DNA of 14,219 nt from JBEKYH01 sp049511115 (GTDB lineage Bacteria > Planctomycetota > Phycisphaerae > Tepidisphaerales > Tepidisphaeraceae): contig JBEKYH010000160.1 of the NCBI GenBank assembly GCA_049511115.1, positions 1-14,219 of the forward strand, read 5' to 3'. Positions 5,943 to 13,900 of the stretch are shown here, in pieces. A program made the position numbers and the translations under genes. How positions within the stretch are numbered: position 1 is the stretch's first letter; each line of letters opens with the position of its first letter. Under the pieces are notes generated by a model that saw nothing but the letters and a program-made list of their open reading frames with translations, ran no database searches and was not told the DNA's origin.

Positions 5943-5955
5943 TTGGTATTACCAA
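5943..5955. promoter_or_regulatory. TTGGTATTACCAA palindrome immediately before the hydrolase start
   Basis: A perfect 6-1-6 palindrome ends one base before ATG 5957. TATTAC within it (5947-5952) could be a -10 element, in which case the palindrome would be an operator over the promoter. No Shine-Dalgarno precedes this ATG. A match of this length can arise by chance; its position is the main argument. Confidence 0.25.
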
Positions 5956-5956
5956 C

Positions 5957-6880
5957 ATGCGATTAGCATCTATTCTTGTCGGCTTGGCGATGGCGTCCGC
6001 ATGTCTGGCCCAGACGACCGCGCCCTCGGTTCCGATATCCCGCGCCGACAAAACCAAATACATCGTCGAAGGGAACATATCCTACGGTCCCAGCCCCCAG
6101 CAGATGCTCGACATGCTCTACGCCAAGGACGCCGGCCCGAATGGAGTCGGACCCTTTCCCGGCGTCATCATGTTCCACGGCGGCGGGTGGATAGAGACGA
6201 ACAAATCAACGATGTCGTCATTCTATAACCGCTACCTCGCGCACGGATTTGTGGTCTGCAACGTTGAGTATCGGATGGCCTCCAAGGATGCCAATGGAAA
6301 TTACACCCCGACCAGCGCGCTCGCTCCGGCGGCGGTGGAGGATGCGCTGACGGCGGCCAGGTGGTTTGCCCAACATGCGACGCAGTATCACGTCGATCCG
6401 GCGCGGATTGTCGTCACCGGCGCGTCGGCCGGCGGGCAATTGGCGCTCATGGTCGGCATGTGCACCCCCGACGCCAAACTGGGTCCGACCGCGCCGGCGG
6501 ATTATAAGATCGCGGCGATTGTGAATGGGTACGGGCCGGCGGACATGGTGGCCACGATCACCAGCGACAAGGCCGCGCGGCAATGGCTGCCCGAGTCCGT
6601 GCCGGACTGGATGGCGATCGCCAATCGCGTGAGTCCGATGAATTACGTGCGCAAGGACATTCCCCCGCTGCTCACGGTGATCGGCGCGAACGATCACGGT
6701 TTGCCCGCGAATCAGCGCTTGGTGCAGCTTCTCAAGGCCGCCGGCGCCGATGCGCAGATTCACGTCGTCGCCGGCGCCGGGCACGGATTCAACACGCCCG
6801 CGACGGCCTGGCCGGATGCGGAGAAAACCATGTTCGATTTTCTGGCCGCCAAGGGGATCGTGGGCAATTCGGCGCGGTAG
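5957..6880 (+). CDS. Exported alpha/beta hydrolase (BD-FAE / carboxylesterase-like)
   Basis: The 307-residue protein starts with MRLASILVGLAMASACLAQ, a signal peptide that would be cut near ACLA|Q; a lipoprotein reading with C16 is possible but the lipobox is poor. The mature part has the esterase fold: oxyanion motif HGGGW (74-78), nucleophile elbow GASAGG with S157, acid D246 in GANDHG, and H276 in GAGHGF. The whole triad is present, so it is probably active in the periplasm or outside the cell. The order HGGGW, GxSAGG, D, H fits the BD-FAE/alpha-beta hydrolase fold-3 group, whose planctomycete members are often tied to degradation of acylated polysaccharides. No sulfatase or glycosidase lies nearby to support that here. 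The ATG at 5957 is chosen because the signal peptide begins there; the open frame upstream overlaps the kinase gene and has no homologous look. It ends 8 bases from the convergent regulator gene. Confidence 0.85.
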   Translation: MRLASILVGLAMASACLAQTTAPSVPISRADKTKYIVEGNISYGPSPQQMLDMLYAKDAGPNGVGPFPGVIMFHGGGWIETNKSTMSSFYNRYLAHGFVVCNVEYRMASKDANGNYTPTSALAPAAVEDALTAARWFAQHATQYHVDPARIVVTGASAGGQLALMVGMCTPDAKLGPTAPADYKIAAIVNGYGPADMVATITSDKAARQWLPESVPDWMAIANRVSPMNYVRKDIPPLLTVIGANDHGLPANQRLVQLLKAAGADAQIHVVAGAGHGFNTPATAWPDAEKTMFDFLAAKGIVGNSAR

Positions 6881-6888
6881 CGTTCACG

Positions 6889-7635
6889 TCAGTCGTGATT
6901 CAAGCTCGCATTCAGCGTCTGGAAATTAAACGCCAGCCGGTTGCGGCCGGTGCGGAGAAGATTGGCCTGTCGCAATTCGGTCAGGGTGAGGCTGACGGTC
7001 TCGCGCGCCGCGCCGATGGCCTGTGCAAGCTGCTCGTGGGTCATGCGCAGAATGACGTCTTCCCCGTTCTGCGTCGCGGCCGCCGAGCGGCTGAATCGCA
7101 GCAGCGTCTTGATGAGCCGCCGGCGGCAATCGTCAAAGGCAAGGCCGCTCGCTTCGGCGGTGGCGTCGCTGAGCCGGCCGGCAAGCTGGCCGATGATCTC
7201 CAGGCTGATCTGCGGATGCTGCGACAGGGCCGAGAGAAAGCGCGGCGCCGGCAGGACAAGGAGCGTGGTCTCCTGCACTGCCTGGGCCTGTCCGTCATAG
7301 CGGGTCATCCGCCCCACCGCTTCAACGCCGAACCATTGGCCCGGGCCGAGGATTTCCAGTAATCGGCGCGAGCCGTCGAGGGAAAGCTGATACAACCGCA
7401 CCTCGCCACCTTGAATAAGGTGAATGTGGCCGGCGGGAGTATCGGTGTCGTAGACAATCGTTCCCGAGACAAGATGAACGCGGCGGGCGCCCAATGCAGG
7501 GTCGGCCATCAGGCCCGCGACGAGGGACGTGGCACGGGGGGCCGTATTCAGCGGAGCAGCGCCCATGTAGCTTGCACCGGCGGAGTTTCCGTTAAGAGCG
7601 GGTCCAATCATGACGGTCGCCGGTTTATCGGACAT
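6889..7635 (-). CDS. Crp/Fnr-family transcriptional regulator
   Basis: Starting at ATG 7635-7633, preceded by GGAGGG (7640-7645) at a 4-base spacing, the product has 248 residues; an in-frame upstream start at 7704 lacks such a site. After a flexible 45-residue leader comes a cyclic-nucleotide-binding fold (about 50-135) with the GEVRLYQLSLDGSRRLLEILGPG strand pattern, a dimerisation helix (about 137-165), and a Crp-type winged helix (197-238) with THEQLAQAIGAARETVSLTL as the helix-turn-helix. The phosphate-binding cassette lacks the Arg-Ser pair needed for cAMP (YDGQAQA replaces it). Only one cysteine (C170) is present, so neither classic cAMP binding nor an Fnr iron-sulphur cluster is likely. 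Its signal is unknown. It is convergent with the hydrolase and divergent from the transporter at 7961, which makes the shared 325-base region a plausible place for autoregulation. Confidence 0.88.
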   Translation of the reverse strand: MSDKPATVMIGPALNGNSAGASYMGAAPLNTAPRATSLVAGLMADPALGARRVHLVSGTIVYDTDTPAGHIHLIQGGEVRLYQLSLDGSRRLLEILGPGQWFGVEAVGRMTRYDGQAQAVQETTLLVLPAPRFLSALSQHPQISLEIIGQLAGRLSDATAEASGLAFDDCRRRLIKTLLRFSRSAAATQNGEDVILRMTHEQLAQAIGAARETVSLTLTELRQANLLRTGRNRLAFNFQTLNASLNHD

Positions 7636-7960
7636 AAGTCCCTCCATCAATAATGCCCTGGCGTGGGCAAATCGCCACCAAACCACCCCGGGCGACAGAA
7701 GCACGCACTGTAAATATCGCGGTTGTGGGTGGGCAAGTTCAGCGAAAAACTGGTGCGGCGCAGATTTTTTTTATGGGGCGATAATGTGGAGAGGGAAGGG
7801 CGTGAGAAGGAGAAGGAGAAGGGTGAAGGGGAGATTGCGCGTTCCACTGGTTCAAACAGCCGCACGATGCCGTCCAGGACGGGACACCGGGGACGAAAGT
7901 CGAGAGTCCATGCATACCGCGAGAGTCGCGCTGGAACGGGGTCTCGGCTATAACAGGAGC
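7636..7960. other. Divergent intergenic region with purine tract
   Basis: This 325-base stretch separates the Crp-like gene (minus) from the EamA transporter (plus). It contains the regulator's ribosome binding site (7640-7645), a run of eight T (7765-7772), and a nearly pure purine tract at 7787-7834 including three tandem GAGAAG units (7804-7821). TATAAC (7949-7954), six bases before ATG 7961, is a possible -10 element for the transporter. I found no convincing -35, RNA gene or coding frame; the open frame across it in the transporter's phase encodes an Arg-rich, unlikely extension. Confidence 0.5.
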
Positions 7961-8830
7961 ATGGATGAAGCGGCGGGAGCGGGAGAGTCCAAAGCTGGGC
8001 GGCGCGGGACGGGTGTGGTGTTGCTCCTGGTCGCGACAGCCATTTGGGGATCGTCGTTTGCAGCGATGAAGCTGGTTTTGCCGGGGGCGCCGGCGTCGTT
8101 GGTGAACCTGGGGAGGTTTGCCATTGCGGCGATAGCGCTAGCGCCATTTGCACGGCGCGATGCAAGACTTTGGGCCCGCGGCGCCGAACTGGGAGCGTGG
8201 CTGTTCGCTGGTTATGCGACGCAAATTGTCGGGTTGAACGAGACGTCCATGGATCGCAGCGCATTCATCACTTCACTAGCCGTGGTGTTCGTGCCGCTGA
8301 TCGGCGCGCTCGCCGGCAGGAAGGTGAGGAAACGGGTCTGGATCGCGGCAGCGGCCGGGGTTGCTGGCTGCGCCTTGATGTGCCACGATGGCCAAAAGCC
8401 CAATGCGGGTGATTTCTGGACCCTGGCGACGGCAATTTTCTACGCGGTTTACATCGCCCGGATGGAAGCGGTTGCCCCGCAATTTGCATCGCTTCCGCTG
8501 GCATCGGCTCAAATCACGACCGTGATGGCGCTGAGCGCCATCTGGTTTGTGCCGCACCTATCCGAAGTGCGATCGCTCCCCTGGGCAGGCCTGCTCTACC
8601 TGGGACTCGCGTGCACCGCGGCGACGACGTGGATGCAGGCCATCGCGCAAAAAACCGTTCCCGCGCCGCAGACGGCGCTCGTGTTTACACTGGAGCCTGT
8701 TTTTGCCGCGGGGTTCGGCTACGTGCTCTTCGGCCAGACCCTGGGCGAGCGCGGGATGATCGGAGCCGGATTGATCGTGGCGGCGGCGGTCGCGGCGTGT
8801 TTGCAGCCAGGACTGACGACTGAGCACTGA
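7961..8830 (+). CDS. EamA/DMT-superfamily transporter
   Basis: The 289-residue protein has about ten membrane segments (near 17-36, 43-62, 76-92, 98-118, 125-141, 152-168, 181-197, 207-225, 236-257, 264-282) arranged as two EamA halves, the length and layout of the drug/metabolite transporter superfamily. Diagnostic pieces are ATAIWGSSFAAMKLVL at the start of the first half, TSMDRSAFITSLAVVFVPLI, and PAPQTALVFTLEPVFAAGFGYVLFGQTLG in the second half. Family members export or exchange amino acids and other small metabolites; the substrate cannot be read from sequence. ATG 7961 is used because it leaves a short cytoplasmic lead before the first segment. AGGAG at 7955-7959 is only one base away from it, too close to serve normally, so this start may be read from a leaderless transcript. 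It is convergent with the kinase operon, 58 bases away, with no clear terminator between them. Confidence 0.85.
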   Translation: MDEAAGAGESKAGRRGTGVVLLLVATAIWGSSFAAMKLVLPGAPASLVNLGRFAIAAIALAPFARRDARLWARGAELGAWLFAGYATQIVGLNETSMDRSAFITSLAVVFVPLIGALAGRKVRKRVWIAAAAGVAGCALMCHDGQKPNAGDFWTLATAIFYAVYIARMEAVAPQFASLPLASAQITTVMALSAIWFVPHLSEVRSLPWAGLLYLGLACTAATTWMQAIAQKTVPAPQTALVFTLEPVFAAGFGYVLFGQTLGERGMIGAGLIVAAAVAACLQPGLTTEH

Positions 8831-8888
8831 GGGCCGAGGAAAAGAAAACGGCAATCCTGCTCCGGATTACTGCGTCTAATGGGCGCGA

Positions 8889-10961
8889 CTATTGCACTGG
8901 CGCGAGTTCGGGTCGCGAGGCAAACGTATAGACCGCATGGACGAGTTCATGCGGATCGACCGGCTTGGCCAAGTGCGCCTGAAACCCCGCTTCCAAAACG
9001 CGGTGGCGATCTTCCGCGCTGGCGTAGGCGGTGAGGGCAATGACCGGTAACTTGCCCCCCTGGTCGGAGGGAAGATCGCGTAGTTCGCGCAACAACGCAT
9101 AGCCGTCCTGTTCGGGCATGCCTAAATCGGTGACGACCAGATGGGGCCGAGAGGCGGCGAGAGACTCCAGCGCCTTTGGAGCCGAGTCCGCCACCGTGAC
9201 GGCGGCGTGCTGGCGGCGCAGAATTTCCGAAACAATCTCGCGCCCGTCGGGGCGATCATCCACCACAAGAACGCTAAGCCCGCGCAGGCTGGGGAGATCG
9301 GCGGGCAACTCAGGGACGGCTTCGACCGGCCGCTGCTGGGGCGGGGCTTCGGGCAGTTTGACCGTGAACGTCGAGCCATGACCCTTGCCCGGGCTTTCGG
9401 CGACGACCAAGCCGCCGTGAAGTTCGACAAGATGGCGCACAATCGTGAGGCCGATCCCCAGGCCCCCGTGGCCGCGCGTGATGGAACTGTCCGCCTGGCG
9501 GAAGCGCTCGAAAATATGCGGCAGAAAATCGCGGTCCATCCCCTGGCCGGTGTCGTGCACGGTGACGGTCAGGGCAGTCGGTGTGCGCCGCAGGCGCACC
9601 GTGATAGTGCCGCCGGCGGGAGTGAACTTGATGGCGTTATTGAGAAGATTGGAGAAGACCTGCTGAAGCCGGTCGGCGTCGCCGATCACCGTGGGGTCGA
9701 TCTCCTCAAGGTCGCAGACGAGATTAATCTTGCGCTCAGCCATCACAGGGCGAAGGGAGTCAATTGCGCTGTTAAGGATTCCCCGCAGCAGAACCGGACG
9801 CGAATTGATGCGCAGCTTGCCGTTGCTGATGCGCGAGACGTCAAGAAGGTCTTCGATGAGGCGCGTCTGGGTTTGCACGTTTCTTTCAATAATCTCCAGG
9901 CCGTGCCCGATTTCGCCGTTCACTGGTTCGCGGCGGAGCAATTGAATCCAGCCGGACATCGCGTTGAGGGGCGTGCGCAGCTCGTGCGAAAGCGTGGAGA
10001 GGAATTCTTCCTTGAGGCGGTTGTCCTCGCGCTCGGCGGCAAAGATGCGATTTTCGATGGCCACCGAAGCCATCTGCGCAAGCTGGGTGAGAAGCGCCTG
10101 ATCGTCGTCGGTGAATTCGCCGCCCACCTTGTCGGAAAGCAAAATCGCCCCCAGCCGCCGGCCATCGCGCGCCAGCAAAGGCGTCGCAAGCAGGCCGTGC
10201 AGCGGAGGGGCGTCATGGGGCGTGCCGTTGTGGGGAACCTGGGTTTCCAATTCGGAATGGATCATGCGCACGGGCTTGCCCGCCGCGCCAACGATGGCGA
10301 GGACGGCCGGGTCGCGCATGAGGGGCGGCTTGCCGCGCCAGGAGGCGAAGCGCGGAGAATAATCGGCGAACTGAATCGCCTGCGACGCATAGCGCGGCGA
10401 AGTGTGAATGGCGACGGCCTGATGCGCGTCAATGATCTGCCGGATCGTCTGGGCCGCGATGCGAACGACTTCCTCCACGGAAGGAGCCGAGTTGATCGCG
10501 ATCGAGGCCGTGGAAAGCTGATGAAGCTGCGCCGCGCGCTGCCGGAGGCGCTCGGCCTGCAGGCGCACCTGCTGCGTCTTGCGGAACAGATCGACGAAGA
10601 CGGCCACCTTCGAGCGGAGAATCTGCGGGACGACCGGCGTGAGGATGTAATCGACGGCGCCCAGCGAATAGCTGCGGGCCACGTGCATGTCGTCGCCCAT
10701 GGCGGTGAGGAAAATAATCGGCGTATCCGCGGACTCCCGGCGCTGGCGGATCATGGAGGCGGTTTCAAATCCGTCCATGCCGGGCATGTTGACATCAAGC
10801 AGAATAACGGCGAATTCGCGCTTGAGGACTTCGCGCAAAGCGTCGCGGCCGCTGTAGGCGCAGATGACGTTTTGCCGCAGGTCCTCAAGCACCGCCTCCA
10901 TGGCCAGCAGCTTGTCGGACCGGTCATCCACGACGAGGATATTGACCGACGATTCGCTCAT
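8889..10961 (-). CDS. Soluble hybrid histidine kinase: REC-GAF-HisKA-HATPase-REC
   Basis: The 690-residue protein has no membrane segment. In order: receiver domain (7-125, phospho-acceptor D56), coiled linker (125-150), GAF-like sensor (about 150-308), HisKA with H326 in LSTLSHELRTPLN, HATPase with N-box NLLNNAIKFT (438-447), G1 DTGQGM (470-475) and G2 GGLGIGL (499-505), then a second receiver (562-680, D612, K666). The first receiver has Thr in place of the conserved Lys (YILTPV, T108), a variant I recall in other receivers of this architecture, which may change phosphorylation output. It likely receives a phosphoryl group on the N-terminal receiver from another kinase and relays or gates its own activity. 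The ATG is preceded by GGGAGAG, and only nine bases separate it from the stop of the larger upstream kinase, so they form an operon. No Hpt or DNA-binding domain is present. Confidence 0.9.
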   Translation of the reverse strand: MSESSVNILVVDDRSDKLLAMEAVLEDLRQNVICAYSGRDALREVLKREFAVILLDVNMPGMDGFETASMIRQRRESADTPIIFLTAMGDDMHVARSYSLGAVDYILTPVVPQILRSKVAVFVDLFRKTQQVRLQAERLRQRAAQLHQLSTASIAINSAPSVEEVVRIAAQTIRQIIDAHQAVAIHTSPRYASQAIQFADYSPRFASWRGKPPLMRDPAVLAIVGAAGKPVRMIHSELETQVPHNGTPHDAPPLHGLLATPLLARDGRRLGAILLSDKVGGEFTDDDQALLTQLAQMASVAIENRIFAAEREDNRLKEEFLSTLSHELRTPLNAMSGWIQLLRREPVNGEIGHGLEIIERNVQTQTRLIEDLLDVSRISNGKLRINSRPVLLRGILNSAIDSLRPVMAERKINLVCDLEEIDPTVIGDADRLQQVFSNLLNNAIKFTPAGGTITVRLRRTPTALTVTVHDTGQGMDRDFLPHIFERFRQADSSITRGHGGLGIGLTIVRHLVELHGGLVVAESPGKGHGSTFTVKLPEAPPQQRPVEAVPELPADLPSLRGLSVLVVDDRPDGREIVSEILRRQHAAVTVADSAPKALESLAASRPHLVVTDLGMPEQDGYALLRELRDLPSDQGGKLPVIALTAYASAEDRHRVLEAGFQAHLAKPVDPHELVHAVYTFASRPELAPVQ

Positions 10962-10970
10962 GCTCTCCCG

Positions 10971-13900
10971 TCATCGGTACAGCCACACGCGCAGGAGCGC
11001 CAGCAACTGGCCGGAATCAACCGGCTTGGAAATATAGTCGCTCGCTCCGGCTTCGATGCACTTTTCGCGGTCCCCTTTCATCGCCTTGGCGGTCAGGGCG
11101 ATGATGGGAAGGCTGCGGAACTTGGCCACTTTGCGAATGGCCCGCATGGTGTCGAAGCCGTCCATCTGCGGCATCATGATATCCATGAGCACGGCGTCAA
11201 CGTCGTCCGTGCCCTGGAGAATATCAATGGCCGCCTTGCCCGTCTCGGCGGAAACGACCGTCACATTATACGGCTCAAGAATGCTGGTCATCGCGAAAAT
11301 ATTGCGGATATCGTCATCGACGACCAGGACCTTCTTGCCCGACAGCACGGCGCCGGGAGCGTGAAGCTGCTCGATATCGCGGCGGATCGGCTCGGCGAGG
11401 TTGGCCAGGCGCCGGTGCAGGAAGAGGGCAGCCTCGTCCGCCAGCCGCTGCGGAGATCGAACGTCTTTCAGGACCGTCGTTTGCGTCAGCCTCTTGAGGT
11501 GCGTCTCCTCCTTCTTGGATAGATCCTTGCGCGAATAGACGATCATGGGAATTTCCGCCCAGACGGGGTTTTCCTTGACCTCTTCGATGAAATCAAAGCC
11601 CTTTTTATCCGCAAGGTCAATGTCGGTGATGATGAGGGCCGGCGGCGATCCCTGGAGAAGTTGCATCGCCTCCTCGGGGGTAGCGGGGGTTTGCAGATCA
11701 ATATCGTCACCGCCAACCAGGCCGCGAATCAGGTCGCGCTGCTCCGCGTCGTTTTCGACAACGATGACCTTGCGGCGGGAAGACTCGGTGATGTCCTTGA
11801 GGCGGCCGAAGAGTTCGTCAAGCGATTCCTTGGTCTTGACGGGCTTAGTGAGAACGCCCATCGCCCCCATGCGCAGGCCGCGGACGCGCTCCTCTTCGGT
11901 GGTGATGATCTGCACGGGAATATGCCGGGTGGCGGGATCGTCCTTGAGGCGATTGAGCACGCGCCAGCCGTCGATATCGGGGAGGTTGATGTCCAGGGTA
12001 ATGGTCGTGGGCGAGAACTTGTGGGCCAGTTGCAACGCGGTCGATCCGCGCGTGGCGATGGCGACTTTGTATCCCTGCTCGCGCCCGGCATCGAGCAGGA
12101 CGCGCGCAAAGTACGTGTCGTTCTCGACGACCAGCAGAACGGCGTCGGACGGCTGAATGGAAGCCGAATCATCCTCAACCTCATCCGACGAAGGAGTCTG
12201 CGGTTCCATCTCCTGCTGAAGAACCGGCGGCATAGGCTGCGGTTCCTCCTGCACCAGCGCCACCGGCGCGAGCGGAGCGGCAACGGGCGTTTCGGCGCCG
12301 CGCCGCGGAGTCCGCGGGCGGATGTAATTGGTGGGCAGATACAACGTAAACGTGCTCCCCTGCCCCGGCGTGCTGGAGAGCTTGATTTCGCCGCCAAGCA
12401 ACCCCGCGATTTCGCGGCTGATGGCCAAGCCCAGACCGGTGCCGCCGTATTTGCGGCTGGTCGAACCGTCGGCCTGCTGGAAGGCCTCGAAGATAAGCTG
12501 CTGTTTTTCCAGTGGGATGCCGATGCCCGTGTCGCGGACGGTAAACGCCACCACGCTCTTGGCGCGGCTGAGCGTCGGGTGATCGTACGTCCACCCTTCG
12601 GTGACCTCGTGGCTTTCCAGGAAGACGCCGCCGCGGTCGGTGAACTTGAAGGCGTTGGACAGAAGATTCTTGAGAATCTGCTGCAACCGCTTGGCGTCGG
12701 TGTGCACGGACCGCACCATGTCGGCGTTGAAGTCGATGCGGAAGGTGCGATCCACGTAATCGCGCAGATCACGCAGCGCGACTTCGCCGATATCCACGAT
12801 GACCGTGCCGCTTTCGATCTTCGACAGGTCCAGGATGTCGTTGATGAGCGTGAGCAGGTCGTTGCCGCTGCTGTGGATGGTCTTGGAGAATTCCACCTGG
12901 CGGCTGGTGAGGTTGCCGTCGGGGTTCTTGGAGAGCTGGTCGCTGAGAATGAGCAGCGAATTGAGCGGCGTACGCAATTCGTGCGACATGTTGGCCAGGA
13001 ATTCGCTCTTGTATTTGCTGGTCAAAGCAAGCTGGCGGGCCTTTTCTTCCAACGCCTGCCTCGCCTGTTCCACTTCCTTGTTCTTTCGTTCCACCTCGAA
13101 GTTCTGCTCGGCAAGCAGCTTGGCCTTTTCTTCCAGTTCGGCGTTGGTCTGCTGAAGTTCCTGCTGCTGGCTCTGCAGTTCGCCGGCCAGGCTCTGCGAC
13201 TGCTTGAGCAGGTCCTCCGTTCTCATGTTGGCTTCGATGGTGTTGAGCACGATGCCGATCGATTCGGTGAGCTGATCGAGGAATGTTTCGTGCGTCTGGC
13301 TGAACCGGTCAAAGCTGGCCAGTTCCATAACCGCCTTCACCGCGCCTTCAAACACAATCGGCAGCACGATGATATTGAGCGGCTTGGCCTCGCCCAGGCC
13401 CGACGTGATCTTGATGTAATCGCCCGGCACGCTGGTGAGGAGAATCTTTTCTTTCTCCATGGCGCACTGGCCGACGAGACCTTCGCCGAGGCGGAACTTG
13501 TTGTCGATGTTCTTGCGTTCCTTGTAAGCGTAGCTGGCCAGCAATTTGAGCATCGGCTCATCTTTGTCCTTGCTGGCCGCGTCCATGATGTAGAAGACGC
13601 CCTGCTGCGCTGACACGACCGGCGCCAGTTCCGACAGAATCAGGCGACCGACCGTGAGCAGGTCTTTCTGGCCCTGCAACATACGGCTGAATTTGGCCAA
13701 GTTGGTCTTGAGCCAGTCCTGCTCGGCGTTTTTCTGCGTGGTGTCACGCAGATTGCGGATCATCTCGTTGATCGTGTCTTTCAACGCGGCCATTTCGCCC
13801 TGGGCTTCAAGCGAAATGCTGCGCGTCAAGTCGCCCTTGGTGACGGCGGTTGCCACCTGGGCCATGGCGCGCACCTGCGTGGTGAGGTTAGCGGCAAGCT

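Noticed and set aside
5570..5956. Upstream extension of the hydrolase frame
   Set aside because: It overlaps the kinase gene and precedes a clear signal peptide starting at 5957.
7765..7772. Run of eight T as an intrinsic terminator
   Set aside because: No stable hairpin precedes it (only a 4-base stem with a 1-base loop) and no plus-strand gene ends upstream.
9141..11522. 793-codon plus-strand open frame
   Set aside because: It is antisense to two histidine kinase genes whose domains are unmistakable. Its product is Arg/Gly/His/Asp-rich with no domain, as expected when high-GC codon bias removes stops on the other strand.
11661..13613. 650-codon plus-strand open frame
   Set aside because: Antisense shadow of the large multi-receiver kinase, which has conserved catalytic residues in the minus frame.
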